This document shows positions 48,598 through 57,850 of a DNA stretch of 64,000 nucleotides, piece by piece. A program made the position numbers and the translations under genes. This stretch comes from Terasakiella sp. SH-1 (GTDB lineage: Bacteria; Pseudomonadota; Alphaproteobacteria; Rhodospirillales; Terasakiellaceae): the NCBI RefSeq assembly GCF_004564135.1, contig NZ_CP038255.1:1458501-1522500 (forward strand), in the 5' to 3' direction. Positions within the stretch are counted from its first letter, which is position 1, and each line of letters starts with the position of its first letter. A model generated the notes under the pieces. It was given only the letters and a program-made list of their open reading frames with translations. It had not been told where the DNA came from and ran no database searches.

Positions 48598-48621
48598 ATA
48601 AACAAATGAAAGGGGCCTGAA

Positions 48622-49215
48622 ATGGCGTTTGAACTCCCTCCCCTCCCTTATGCCCAAGATGCACTGGAACCTCATATTTCCGCCAATACCCTGAGCTTTC
48701 ATTATGGCAAGCATCATAACACCTATGTCGTGAATCTTAATAACCTGCTGGGTGATAATGCGGGTAAGACGCAGGAAGACTTGGAATCTGTCATTAAAAG
48801 TGCCGCTGGTGATAGCTCTAAAGTCGGTGTCTTTAATAATGCAGCTCAAGTTTGGAACCATACATTTTACTGGAACTGTATGAAGCCAAATGGCGGCGGC
48901 GCACCAACGGGTGAGCTGGCCGACAAAATCAATGCTGCCTTTGGTTCCTTTGACAAATTCAAGGAAGAATTTACTCAAGCCTGTATCACAGCATTTGGCT
49001 CCGGCTGGGGTTGGCTTGTACTGGAAGATGGTAAACTGAAAATCACCAAGACAATCGGTGCAGATACACCGTTGGCACACGGTCAAAAAGCATTGCTCAC
49101 CTGTGATGTTTGGGAACATGCGTATTACCTGGATTACCAGAACCTGCGCCCCAAATATGTCGAAACATTCCTCAATGAATTGGTCAATTGGGATTTTGTT
49201 GCTTCACAGCTTTAA
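48622..49215 (+). CDS. sodB: Superoxide dismutase [Fe]
   Basis: Iron-type superoxide dismutase of 197 residues. Metal ligands are H27, H80, D162 and H166 (DVWEHAYYLDYQN). Q76 in NNAAQVWNHTFYW is the iron-type glutamine, unlike the glycine and downstream glutamine of Mn enzymes. AAAGGGGCCTGA lies before the ATG. A terminator follows. No signal peptide is visible, so it is cytoplasmic. Confidence 0.95.
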   Translation: MAFELPPLPYAQDALEPHISANTLSFHYGKHHNTYVVNLNNLLGDNAGKTQEDLESVIKSAAGDSSKVGVFNNAAQVWNHTFYWNCMKPNGGGAPTGELADKINAAFGSFDKFKEEFTQACITAFGSGWGWLVLEDGKLKITKTIGADTPLAHGQKALLTCDVWEHAYYLDYQNLRPKYVETFLNELVNWDFVASQL

Positions 49216-49236
49216 CACATATCTTTACAGCCAAAG

Positions 49237-49275
49237 AAAAACACCCGTCGCACTGTATGCTTCGGGTGTTTTTTT
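49237..49275. terminator. Terminator of sodB, shared with the convergent Mth938-like gene
   Basis: Stem AAACACCCG/CGGGTGTTT at 49239-49271 with a 15-base loop, followed by TTTTTTA on the plus strand. The minus-strand continuation is TTTTTCTTTGG. The convergent gene ends at 49274 in the T-run. Confidence 0.85.
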
Positions 49276-49657
49276 AATCAACGGCAATGAGGGCGGCAAT
49301 GACACGCCTATCTTCGGTTTGTAAAACATTAAAGGTGCGGGCTGCGGCCCCTGAATTCATCCATTCAAGGATAAGCCCCTTTTCCTTCACTGCTTCTTTT
49401 AAGGTTTTGGGTGGCATTTGAGAAAGCGCCCCGATCCCAATCAGAAGGATATCATAATCTTCTTCTGTATTAAAAAGAGGGGCCAAGCTGTCCAGCGTAA
49501 TCTCAGAAACATCTGATATCTGCCAAGGTTCAACTTTACCATCATAAAGAAGGACGGCGCCTGTCACCTTATGATCATTTACGGTGAAGGTTCCTTCACC
49601 ATAGGATTTGATCATCAAGCGGTTATCCGTAATGACAGGTGTGATGTCCAAGGACAT
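49274..49657 (-). CDS. Mth938-like / NDUFAF3-like protein
   Basis: A 127-residue protein of the Mth938-like family that includes the mitochondrial complex I assembly factor NDUFAF3. Features: IKSYGEGTFTVNDHKVTGAVLLYDGKVEPW, then DILLIGIGALSQMPPKTLKEAVKEKGLILEWMNSGAAARTFNVL. Its ATG overlaps the secF stop by one base, so it is the last gene of the yajC-secD-secF operon. A complex I role is suggested by homology only. Confidence 0.85.
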   Translation of the reverse strand: MSLDITPVITDNRLMIKSYGEGTFTVNDHKVTGAVLLYDGKVEPWQISDVSEITLDSLAPLFNTEEDYDILLIGIGALSQMPPKTLKEAVKEKGLILEWMNSGAAARTFNVLQTEDRRVIAALIAVD

Positions 49658-50610
49658 TAAGCTGTCCCCTCACCTTCAACCTTTTCGATTTCGGAGTTTT
49701 CATCTTCTTCTTCATCACCCCGACGAATAGCAAAATAAGTCAGGATTGGCACAGCCAAACAAATGGAAGAATAGGTTCCGATCAAAATGCCCCAGATCAT
49801 GGCGAAGCTGAATCCTCGGATAACTTCACCGCCCAGAATATAAAGGGCAAGCAAGGCCAACAAGGTGGTGACAGACGTCATAACCGTACGTGACAAGGTT
49901 TCATTGACTGACTTATTTAAAAGCTCAGGCAATTCCATCTTTTTATATTTACGCAAGTTTTCACGAACACGGTCATACACAACAACCGTATCGTTAATGG
50001 AATACCCTGCAATGGTCAGGATCGCCGCCACTGTAGACAGATTAAACTCCATCCCCAGCAAAGCAAAAATACCAATGGTCGAAATCACGTCATGGATAAG
50101 AGCAATCACCGCGCCCATACCGAACTGCCATTCAAAACGAAACCAGATGTAAACAAGGATAGCTGCAATGGCAAAACTGACAGCCATTACCCCATCCATA
50201 AAGAGTTCTTCCGATACTTTCGGTCCGACAAATTCTGTACGGCGATATTCAACGCTGTCTTTCAACACGTCTTTAACGGCCAGAACAGCACGTTGCTGGG
50301 CTTTTTCATCGCCTTCCTGGCGTTGAATACGGATCAAGACCTCTTCGGGTTCACCAAATTCCTGAATAGAGACTTCACCCAGACCAAGACCACCAAGCTG
50401 GTCGCGCAGCTGTCCAATATCCGCAGGTCCGCTTTTGGTGCGAACCTCCATCATGATACCGCCTTTAAAGTCGATACCATAGTTCAATCCCTTTGTGCCA
50501 AACAGGCCAAGAGAGGCAAGAATCAGTACGACGGAAAAGGCAAAAAACATGATTTTCTTGCCGACGAAATCAATTGTTGTTCCAGCAGGAACCAAATGCA
50601 GATGTTTCAT
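49657..50610 (-). CDS. secF: Protein translocase subunit SecF
   Basis: Membrane subunit of the SecDF proton-driven export accessory complex, 317 residues with six helices. Features: GLNYGIDFKGGIMMEVRTK near 33-50, the periplasmic P1 region, DTVVVYDRVRENLRKYKKM and ETLSRTVMTSVTTLLALLALYILGG. It lies between secD and the NDUFAF3-like gene, 12 bases after secD. It ends with an acidic tail EEEDENSEIEKVEGEG. Confidence 0.97.
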   Translation of the reverse strand: MKHLHLVPAGTTIDFVGKKIMFFAFSVVLILASLGLFGTKGLNYGIDFKGGIMMEVRTKSGPADIGQLRDQLGGLGLGEVSIQEFGEPEEVLIRIQRQEGDEKAQQRAVLAVKDVLKDSVEYRRTEFVGPKVSEELFMDGVMAVSFAIAAILVYIWFRFEWQFGMGAVIALIHDVISTIGIFALLGMEFNLSTVAAILTIAGYSINDTVVVYDRVRENLRKYKKMELPELLNKSVNETLSRTVMTSVTTLLALLALYILGGEVIRGFSFAMIWGILIGTYSSICLAVPILTYFAIRRGDEEEDENSEIEKVEGEGTA

Positions 50611-50622
50611 TCTTCAGTTCCC

Positions 50623-52182
50623 TTACAACACCAGTTTTTTCGGCTTGTTCTTGCGCAACCACAGAACAACTTGCAAACGTGTCACCATGATCGCTGTGAA
50701 CATAGATGTTAGAATGCCAATTGCCAAAGTAACCGCAAAGCCACGAACTGGGCCGGAGCCAAATTCAAACAAAAGAACCGCTGCAATCAAGGTTGTAACA
50801 TTGGCGTCAATAATTGTTTTGATCGCCCGTTTGTAACCTGAATCCACAGCCGCAATCGGCCCGAGACCATTGCGCAGCTCTTCACGAATACGTTCAAAAA
50901 TAAGAACGTTGGCATCAACCGCCATACCAATGGTCAGAACAATCCCGGCAATCCCCGGTAATGTCAGGGTCGCTTGTAACAAAGACAATGCCGCTGCAAT
51001 CAAAATGATATTAAACATCAAGGCAACATCGGCATAGATACCAAAGCGGCCATAGGTCACGATCATAAAGGCGATCACACCAATCAGGCCCACGATAGAG
51101 GCAATTTTACCAGCGGCAACAGAATCTGCGCCCAGACCCGGACCAACGGTCCGTTCTTCAAGGATCACCAGCGGGGCTGGCAACGCACCGGCACGTAACA
51201 GCAAGGAAAGATCGTTTGCTTCCTGTACACTGAACTGGCCTGTAATCACACCGCTCCCACCCAGGATCGGACCTTGGATATTCGGGGCACTGATCACCTG
51301 ACCGTCCAGAACAATCGCAAGGCTGCGGTTTACGTTTTTAGACGTAACCTGACCAAATTTTTTGCCACCTAACGCATTAAAGGTAAAGGACACCACCGGA
51401 CGGCCATCTTGAAAAGTCGGCTGGCTGTCAATCAGCATGTCACCGGACACTTCGACCTTACGGCGAACGGCCAGCTTGCGCCCCTCGTTATCGGCATCAG
51501 GTAAAACAATTGTTCCCGGTGGAATACGGTTCGCCAGAAGATCTTCGGCAGACACATTATGATTGACCAGATGGAACGTCATTTTTGCGGTCTTACCCAA
51601 CAAGCGTTTCACATCTTCCGGGTTATCAATACCAGGCAACTGAATGAGAATACGTTCATCCCCCTGGCGCTGAATATTTGGCTCTTTTGTTCCTGTTTCA
51701 TCAATACGGCGGCGTACGATTTCAATGGATTGCTCAACGGCAGAACGTTTTGCTTTGATAATCGCATCTTCGGTTAAGGTAATGGAGATCGCGCCCCCTT
51801 CCTTAACTGTTTCAGCGCCATTATCGATCTTGCGAACCAGATCATACGCCTTTTCGACCTGTTCAGGCTTTTTGATTTGAACGCGCACAACACCGTCTTT
51901 TACCCCAAGCCCTGTATAGCGAATACGTTCACTACGCAGTGAGGAACGAACCGCATCGACAATGGCAACAAGGCGTTCATTAATAACCGTCTGGGCTTCG
52001 ACCTCCAAAAGAAGGTGAGAGCCACCTTGAAGATCAAGGCCAAGACTGATTTGCTGATTAGGGAGCCATCCCGGTAGATTATCCGTCGTGGTGCGATCAA
52101 GCATGTTGGGCGCAGCAAATGCCACGCCCAACAAACAAACCACAGCCACAAGGGCAATTTTCCATTTGGCGAAGTAGACCAT
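50623..52182 (-). CDS. secD: Protein translocase subunit SecD
   Basis: Six-helix membrane protein of 519 residues that helps pull proteins through SecYEG using proton motive force. The first helix is at 5-25. ISLGLDLQGGSHLLLEVE follows, then a large periplasmic domain, IGMAVDANVLIFERIREELRNG, and AIKTIIDANVTTLIAAVLLFEFGSGPVRGFAVTL. No fusion with SecF is seen. It is 32 bases after yajC. Confidence 0.97.
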   Translation of the reverse strand: MVYFAKWKIALVAVVCLLGVAFAAPNMLDRTTTDNLPGWLPNQQISLGLDLQGGSHLLLEVEAQTVINERLVAIVDAVRSSLRSERIRYTGLGVKDGVVRVQIKKPEQVEKAYDLVRKIDNGAETVKEGGAISITLTEDAIIKAKRSAVEQSIEIVRRRIDETGTKEPNIQRQGDERILIQLPGIDNPEDVKRLLGKTAKMTFHLVNHNVSAEDLLANRIPPGTIVLPDADNEGRKLAVRRKVEVSGDMLIDSQPTFQDGRPVVSFTFNALGGKKFGQVTSKNVNRSLAIVLDGQVISAPNIQGPILGGSGVITGQFSVQEANDLSLLLRAGALPAPLVILEERTVGPGLGADSVAAGKIASIVGLIGVIAFMIVTYGRFGIYADVALMFNIILIAAALSLLQATLTLPGIAGIVLTIGMAVDANVLIFERIREELRNGLGPIAAVDSGYKRAIKTIIDANVTTLIAAVLLFEFGSGPVRGFAVTLAIGILTSMFTAIMVTRLQVVLWLRKNKPKKLVL

Positions 52183-52214
52183 CTTTTTCGGTCCCTTCCT
52201 TTATATGTTCGTGG

Positions 52215-52628
52215 TTAGTCTTTCTTTGCGCCGAAGAGTTTCTTCAGACCGCCTTTTTCTTCAGCAGGCTCCGCAGAGTCATTTGCTGCTTCCGGGGCAT
52301 CGCCTTCGTCTTTTGCAGGTTCTGTTTTGCTTGTCACCTGTGCGATCATTTCACGGCGAACTTTCACAACAGTGTCATGCGCAATTTCAACGGAAACTTC
52401 AGTGTCGCTATCAACTTTTGTCACCTTACCGATGATGCCACCGCTGGTTACGATGCTATCACCGCGACGGATGGCTTCCAACATTGCCTTATGTTCTTTA
52501 GCGCGCTTTTGCTGCGGACGGATCATTAGGAAATAGAAAACAACAAAGATCAGAATAAGCGGCAAAAACTGTGCAATACCTGCTTCGGCACCACCTGCTG
52601 CTTGAGCATAAGCCGGAGAAATGAGCAT
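52215..52628 (-). CDS. yajC: Preprotein translocase subunit YajC
   Basis: Small SecDF-associated membrane protein of 137 residues. One helix (about 18-38) is followed by MIRPQQKRAKEHKAML, the YajC core, and GDSIVTSGGIIGKVTKV. The acidic C-terminus (EGDAPEAANDSAEPAEEKGG) is longer than in E. coli YajC, which has about 110 residues. The ATG at 52628 has GGAG seven bases upstream; an ATG at 52640 without a site is rejected. Confidence 0.94.
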   Translation of the reverse strand: MLISPAYAQAAGGAEAGIAQFLPLILIFVVFYFLMIRPQQKRAKEHKAMLEAIRRGDSIVTSGGIIGKVTKVDSDTEVSVEIAHDTVVKVRREMIAQVTSKTEPAKDEGDAPEAANDSAEPAEEKGGLKKLFGAKKD

Positions 52629-52761
52629 TGAAAACTCCATTGGTTAGATAAAAACTGTAGATGGGCAAGCCCAAACTTGCGCGGGACTATACAATGTGAT
52701 GTTTACATTTTCTATATGAATCCTTAGCCTTATCTGACTTTTTTATGATCTTGAGGGTGTT

Positions 52762-53619
52762 ATGAGTGAACTGCAAATCCAGTCTGTCCTGCAACGTATT
52801 GCCGATGCTCTTGAGCGACAATCGCCTAAACATGTTGTTGATCATGATCTGGACCAAGCAAATGCCTATATCTGGAATGCACAAATTCAGGGCCTTCATC
52901 CTGTGCACACTGTGAATCACATTGCGCTGAATATGCTGCAAGGCATTGATTTACAAAAAGATATCTTGCTTAAAAACACACAGCAGTTTGCCGAAGGTTT
53001 CAGCGCAAATAATGCCCTTCTTTGGGGTGCACGCGGTACGGGGAAAAGCTCTATCGTCAAGGCTGTTCATGCCCATATCAATGAAAAAACGCCTGATAGT
53101 TTGATCCTCATTGAAATCCATCGTGAAGATTTATCTTCCATGCCTGATTTGCTGAAAGTCCTCAGTTCAACCCAAAAACGCTGTGTCCTTTATTGTGATG
53201 ATCTATCTTTTGATGACAATGACACGTCCTACAAGTCTCTTAAAGCTGTCTTGGAAGGCGGAATCGAAGGACGCCCGGAAAATGTGATTTTCTATGCGAC
53301 CTCTAATCGTCGTCACCTGATGCCACGAGATATGATTGAAAATGAACGTTCAACCGCGATCCATGCCTCAGAAGCGGTTGAAGAAAAAGTATCCCTTTCT
53401 GATCGTTTCGGGTTGTGGCTTGGGTTTCACAATATGGACCAAGAGACTTATTTTGCAGCTATTCGTGGCTATATTGAGAAATACGAACTCAATATCAGTG
53501 AAGAAAACTGGAAAGCTGAAGCCATTGAATGGACAGTAACCCGTGGCGGACGCTCAGGTCGTGTGGCGTGGCAATATATTCAGGATCTGGCCGGACGTTT
53601 AAAACAAAAAATCACCTAA
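52762..53619 (+). CDS. DUF815 family AAA ATPase
   Basis: A 285-residue ATP-binding protein. Walker A is GARGTGKSS at 89-97, Walker B is VLYCDDLSF near 142-150 with D146/D147, and SNRRHLMPRDMIENE is a sensor-like segment typical of DUF815. The N-terminal LQRIADALERQ helix is conserved. The family function is not established. It is divergent from yajC, with 133 bases between. Confidence 0.88.
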   Translation: MSELQIQSVLQRIADALERQSPKHVVDHDLDQANAYIWNAQIQGLHPVHTVNHIALNMLQGIDLQKDILLKNTQQFAEGFSANNALLWGARGTGKSSIVKAVHAHINEKTPDSLILIEIHREDLSSMPDLLKVLSSTQKRCVLYCDDLSFDDNDTSYKSLKAVLEGGIEGRPENVIFYATSNRRHLMPRDMIENERSTAIHASEAVEEKVSLSDRFGLWLGFHNMDQETYFAAIRGYIEKYELNISEENWKAEAIEWTVTRGGRSGRVAWQYIQDLAGRLKQKIT

Positions 53620-53696
53620 TCCCAAAGGACTATTTAGGAGACTTAAGCTTAACTTGTTTGGTTTGTGGCTTATACTTTTACACACTTGCTGGTTTA

Positions 53697-53732
53697 TATC
53701 CGCTTTCCTATAAGGTCTCAAAAAAGCGGATA
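53697..53732 (+). promoter_or_regulatory. Hairpin covering the ribosome binding site of the following gene
   Basis: Perfect ten-base repeat TATCCGCTTT / AAAGCGGATA with a 16-base loop. The 3' arm contains the only plausible Shine-Dalgarno element (GCGGATAAG) and ends 8 bases before the GTG start at 53741. It could block translation or act as an operator. No T-run follows. Confidence 0.45.
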
Positions 53733-53740
53733 AGAGCAAC

Positions 53741-54724
53741 GTGGCTATTTGGCGCATATTTATATTTGGATTTTGCTGTGTATTTTCCTTAATAGTTGGG
53801 AATACAAATGCTTATGCTTGTCCAACCTCTCCAAACAAGGTTTTGATGGTTCATTCTCAAAAAGGTGAACCTTATGATTCCTTCACACTTCCTTTTTTCA
53901 ATGCATTTTTCACAGGCGCTCAAAAAGTTCGCTTTGAACATGTGGTCTTGAATAATCACGAAAAATATCTGGACCGTTATCTCGCCCAAAAGAAGCCTGC
54001 ACATATCTGTGCGGTTGTTGCGGTTGGTACAGTTGCCTTGCGGGCAATTCGGGATCAAAAAATCATTCCTGATCACATTCCTGTCATTTTTGGTGCTGTA
54101 ACGGACCCGATAGGTGAAAAGGTTATTTCCAGTTTTGAACAGCCCCAAAAGGGGCGTTTTACAGGCGTCGCTTTTTCCGTCCATATTAAAGACAGGCTAC
54201 GCTATATGCGTAAGGTCTTTCCTCAGGCCAAAAAAATCGGTGTGATCTATACCACGATGCCCCAATCAATCAGCTTTAAGAAATGGTTGATGGCCTTAAA
54301 AGATGATCCTGAGTTTCATGATCTGGAATTCCTGTATCGTCGCGTTGGTATGCGCACACAAAAAAATGGCCCGCAAAAGATGGTTAAAGATGCCAAGCTG
54401 CCTATCCTGTCTTTAAAAGATAAGGTTGATATCTTTTTATCGCCAAGTGACCAAATGGGGATCTTGCCTGAATTTGCACAATATGTTGTTCAGTTAACCA
54501 ATAAACCTGTGTTTGGCCTTGCTAAAAAAGATGTCACAGCACATAGGGCTGCTGTGGCTTCGGTTTATCCGGATATGGAGGCAAGTGGTGAAATTGCCGC
54601 AACAATGCTTCAAGGCGTTTTAGCAGGAAAACCAATCTCTGATTTCACACCAAAACGCCCTCAGTCCCTTAAAGTTTTTAACGAGCGCACAGCACGCCTG
54701 TTTAATCTGAAAAAGCCAGATTAA
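53741..54724 (+). CDS. ABC transporter substrate-binding protein (ABC_sub_bind/TrpX-like)
   Basis: A 327-residue periplasmic binding protein. The signal peptide runs from 1 to about 26 (IFGFCCVFSLIVGNTNAYA). The mature part has VGTVALRAI, PVIFGAVTDPIGEKVI, GRFTGVAFSVHIKDRLRYMRKVFPQAKKIGVIYTTMP and PVFGLAKKDVTAHRAAVASVYPDMEASGEIAA, typical of ABC_sub_bind. No permease or ATPase gene is adjacent, so the ligand is unknown. The start is GTG. The upstream hairpin may control it. Confidence 0.87.
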   Translation: MAIWRIFIFGFCCVFSLIVGNTNAYACPTSPNKVLMVHSQKGEPYDSFTLPFFNAFFTGAQKVRFEHVVLNNHEKYLDRYLAQKKPAHICAVVAVGTVALRAIRDQKIIPDHIPVIFGAVTDPIGEKVISSFEQPQKGRFTGVAFSVHIKDRLRYMRKVFPQAKKIGVIYTTMPQSISFKKWLMALKDDPEFHDLEFLYRRVGMRTQKNGPQKMVKDAKLPILSLKDKVDIFLSPSDQMGILPEFAQYVVQLTNKPVFGLAKKDVTAHRAAVASVYPDMEASGEIAATMLQGVLAGKPISDFTPKRPQSLKVFNERTARLFNLKKPD

Positions 54725-55527
54725 ACATCCAGCTCACACCAGACAGGCGTGTGATCTGAAGCTTTTTCCCATCCGCGCGGTGTTTTATCAATATGGGAAT
54801 CCACGAGCATATCTGCGGCATGCGGGGATAATAAAAGATGATCAATCAAAACACCGTGGTCTTTATTCCATCCCCCACCCCGGTAATCCCACCAGGAAAA
54901 CTGGCCGGGTTCTGGGTGGTAAAGCTTAAATGAATTGGTCAATCCCATATTCAGGTGCTGGCGATACAGGCGTCGACCTTCTTCGCGACAAATAGCGTCC
55001 CCGCCCATTTTGGCAATATCATACACATCGCCATTATCCGGTGCGACGTTATAGTCCCCGCCCAGCACAAAAGGAATTTCTTCTGACAAAAGGTCTTTTG
55101 TCCGCTTGATCACACGTTCCATAAAGCCAAGCTTATAGGTGAATTTTTCAGAATCGACCGGATTACCATTGGGGAAATAGATCGAAGCGACACGTATCCC
55201 CCCTGTATCCGCCTCAATATATCGAGACTGAATATCCTCTTCATCACCCGGTAGCTTATCTAAAACAACGTTGATTTCCTGTTTAGAGAGAATGGCCACA
55301 CCATTAAAAGATTTTTGCCCGACAAATTCTGTGTAATAGCCAAGCTCTTTCAATTCCAGTAAAGGAACGGCGTCCCCCGGTGTTTTTAATTCTTGTAAAA
55401 GTGCTACATCGGGGTCGAAATCTTTTAACCAGCGTAACAAATGTTCCCTACGGGCATTGATGCCATTTACATTCCAAGTCGCAATCTTCACGGAATTCTC
55501 CATTGAGTCTGTGTTTGGAGATAACAT
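54721..55527 (-). CDS. xthA: Exodeoxyribonuclease III
   Basis: AP endonuclease and 3' exonuclease of base excision repair, 268 residues. Metal and catalytic residues appear in ATWNVNGINARR, LLQELKTP (E46), GGDYNVAP and ASDHTPVWCEL. KIATWNVNGINA is the family start. The ATG at 55527 has AGGGA six bases upstream and is used. An internal ATG at 55503 is a possible start with the usual short N-terminus but no ribosome binding site. The 3' end overlaps the ABC binding protein gene by 4 bases. Confidence 0.92.
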   Translation of the reverse strand: MLSPNTDSMENSVKIATWNVNGINARREHLLRWLKDFDPDVALLQELKTPGDAVPLLELKELGYYTEFVGQKSFNGVAILSKQEINVVLDKLPGDEEDIQSRYIEADTGGIRVASIYFPNGNPVDSEKFTYKLGFMERVIKRTKDLLSEEIPFVLGGDYNVAPDNGDVYDIAKMGGDAICREEGRRLYRQHLNMGLTNSFKLYHPEPGQFSWWDYRGGGWNKDHGVLIDHLLLSPHAADMLVDSHIDKTPRGWEKASDHTPVWCELDV

Positions 55528-55538
55528 ATACTGTCCCT

Positions 55539-56225
55539 ATGAAGTTTCCATCATTCCTTTTCAGTTTTTTGGTCTTTTTTATCCTCGCCTCTGGGGAGCA
55601 ACAGGCATGGGCGAAAAATGGCTGGCCCAAATGTCCAGAAAATGGCCGTAATGTTGAGATTTTCATGGAAACCTCTATGGGAGACCTGAAATATCATAAA
55701 GGTCTCAATTCTCGCCAGCTTTCCAAAATGCGTGGCAATGTTGGACGTCGTTTAGGCCCCATGTGGATTCCTACGGGACTTACGGTTGCTGATGAAAATT
55801 ATCACCTGAAAACCGGCACAAAAATCTACCAGTTGGGCCGGGGACGCTTTTGTGCTGTTTTAGAATCTGCACAGCTGTTTATCGGCTATCGTAATATTGA
55901 TGTCTATATCAGTAATAAATATCGCCAAGGGTCCTGCGAGCATGACTCCATCCTCAACCACGAAAACGTCCATGTGCAGATTTTCCGCGATACACTTTAC
56001 AAACATGCTGGCGGGATTGAACGCGCCATTCGTAAAAAAGCGCCACGTATTGGGCCAGTCTATCTGCGTTCAGCCAATGCAGCAGCGAACAAGCTGCAAC
56101 GTTTATTAGATGCACAAATCCGCCCACTTTTTAAACGGATGTCATCAGACATCAGCCGAAAAAATGCGCGGATTGATACGAAAGCAAACTATCGCCGTGA
56201 ACAGGCCATGTGTCAGGACTGGTAA
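55539..56225 (+). CDS. Secreted zinc metalloprotease-like protein (HExxH)
   Basis: A 228-residue protein with a signal peptide (MKFPSFLFSFLVFFILASG, cleavage likely after QQAWA). It has an HExxH motif at 141-145 (NHENVHVQIFRD), followed by a helical basic C-terminus. This layout resembles the DUF922/secreted Zn-dependent protease family; a zinc peptidase role is inferred. The start is head-to-head with xthA, 11 bases apart. It is convergent with erpA. The ribosome binding site is not evident. Confidence 0.75.
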   Translation: MKFPSFLFSFLVFFILASGEQQAWAKNGWPKCPENGRNVEIFMETSMGDLKYHKGLNSRQLSKMRGNVGRRLGPMWIPTGLTVADENYHLKTGTKIYQLGRGRFCAVLESAQLFIGYRNIDVYISNKYRQGSCEHDSILNHENVHVQIFRDTLYKHAGGIERAIRKKAPRIGPVYLRSANAAANKLQRLLDAQIRPLFKRMSSDISRKNARIDTKANYRREQAMCQDW

Positions 56226-56226
56226 T

Positions 56227-56556
56227 TTAAACGGAAAAACTGCTGCCACAGCCACATTCAGACGTGGCGTTAGGGTTTTTCATCTGAAAGCTTGAGCCCA
56301 TTAAGTCTGTGACATAATCAAGTTCTGATCCTTCAACAAAAGGCATAGATGCCTCATCGACCAACACATCAATCTCACCAAATGTGAAAACCTGATCATC
56401 GTCTTTGACTTGATCATCCAGACTAAAGTTATAGGAAAAGCCGGAACAGCCCCCAGAAGTGATCATGATACGCAGTTTCAGGTTTGGATTTCCTTCCGAT
56501 GCAATAAGCTTTTCAACCTGCTTTGCGGCATTTTCCGTTAAACCGACTTGAGACAT
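56227..56556 (-). CDS. erpA: Iron-sulfur cluster insertion protein ErpA
   Basis: A-type iron-sulfur carrier of 109 residues. Cluster cysteines are C37 (GGCSGFSY), C101 and C103 (ECGCGSSFSV). It delivers clusters to apoproteins such as respiratory enzymes, so complex I is a likely client. The LTENAAKQVEKLI start fits ErpA more than IscA, but the families are close. It is divergent from dgt, with 103 bases between. Confidence 0.9.
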   Translation of the reverse strand: MSQVGLTENAAKQVEKLIASEGNPNLKLRIMITSGGCSGFSYNFSLDDQVKDDDQVFTFGEIDVLVDEASMPFVEGSELDYVTDLMGSSFQMKNPNATSECGCGSSFSV

Positions 56557-56659
56557 GTGGAAACTCCATAAATAAAACTGTTTGATCCTTTATGTAATCT
56601 AACAAACAGATTTGTCAAACCCATTGCATCAAAAGCACGTCAAGGTTACCTTCTTGCCC

Positions 56660-57850
56660 ATGAGTGAATTAATTACATTAGCCCCTTATGCCTGCCTCCC
56701 CCAAGACAGTCGTGGGCGATATCACCCGGAACCGGAAAGCACGACACGCAGCTGTCATCAACGCGACCGTGATCGCATCATCCATTCCGCGGCCTTTCGA
56801 CGTCTTCAATATAAAACACAGGTTTTCGTCAACCATGAAGGTGATTTTTTCAGGACGCGCCTGACACACTCACTGGAAGTTGCCCAGATTGCCCGAACGG
56901 TTTGTCGTTATCTTGATCTCAATCAGGAACTGGCTGAATCCCTCGCCCTTGCCCACGATTTGGGTCATCCGCCCTTTGGTCATGCCGGGGAAGATGCCTT
57001 GGACGAGGCCCTAGCCCCTTACGGTGGGTTTGATCATAACGCCCAGTCCTTGCGTGTGGTCAGCGAGCTGGAACAACGCTACGCCGATTTTGACGGGCTG
57101 AACCTGACTTGGGAATGTGTGGAAGGTGTGGTCAAACATAACGGGCCGTTACGTGGTCCCAATTCCACCCACGCCAAACCTGTGCCCCAGGCCATTGTCG
57201 ATTATGACGCTCATGTGGTTGACCTTGATCTTGATAATTATTCGTCACTTGAGGCCCAAATCGCAGCCCTTTCAGACGATATTGCCTATAATAACCATGA
57301 CATCGATGATGCGCTTCGTGCCCGTCTTATTCGAATCGAAGACTTAAAGGATGTCCCTGTTGTGGGCGAAACCTTCCATGATGTGGCCAAACAATATCCT
57401 GATTTGGATGAATCGCGCCTGATTTATGAGGCCGTGCGCCGCCTTATTGGCGATATGGTCAACGATCTCTTGCAGGAAACCCAATCACGCATTAAAGATG
57501 CGGCACCAAAAGATGTTGGGGATATTCGCAATGCAGGCAGGGCAACGGCCAGTTTTTCTGAACGTATTCAGAAATGTGACCGGGAATTGAAAGCCTTTAT
57601 GTTTGAAAATGTTTATCGTCACTACAAAATCAATCGGATGACATCTAAGGCCCGCCGGGTGGTGCAAGACCTCTTCACCCTATTTATGGCGGAACCCAAT
57701 TGTCTTCCGACTGAATGGTACAAACTCACCGATGGCAAGCCTTCGGAAAAAACGGCGAAAGTCGTTGCCGATTATATTGCCGGAATTACAGATCGTTACG
57801 CGTTGGATGAACATTCCCGTTTGTTTGATGTACAGGCCAGAAACTCATGA
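56660..57850 (+). CDS. dgt: dNTP triphosphohydrolase (dGTPase family)
   Basis: HD-domain enzyme of 396 residues that hydrolyses dNTPs to nucleosides and triphosphate. HD residues are visible in [15 protein letters not shown] (H70) and [17 protein letters not shown] (H99-D100). [11 protein letters not shown] precedes them. The longest frame opens with TTG at 56612; the ATG at 56660 gives [14 protein letters not shown], as in alphaproteobacterial relatives. It overlaps argS by 4 bases and heads a seven- or eight-gene operon. Confidence 0.92.
   Translation: MSELITLAPYACLPQDSRGRYHPEPESTTRSCHQRDRDRIIHSAAFRRLQYKTQVFVNHEGDFFRTRLTHSLEVAQIARTVCRYLDLNQELAESLALAHDLGHPPFGHAGEDALDEALAPYGGFDHNAQSLRVVSELEQRYADFDGLNLTWECVEGVVKHNGPLRGPNSTHAKPVPQAIVDYDAHVVDLDLDNYSSLEAQIAALSDDIAYNNHDIDDALRARLIRIEDLKDVPVVGETFHDVAKQYPDLDESRLIYEAVRRLIGDMVNDLLQETQSRIKDAAPKDVGDIRNAGRATASFSERIQKCDRELKAFMFENVYRHYKINRMTSKARRVVQDLFTLFMAEPNCLPTEWYKLTDGKPSEKTAKVVADYIAGITDRYALDEHSRLFDVQARNS

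Noticed and set aside
56612-56659. 16-residue TTG-started extension of dgt
   Set aside because: No ribosome binding site and not part of the dGTPase family N-terminus.
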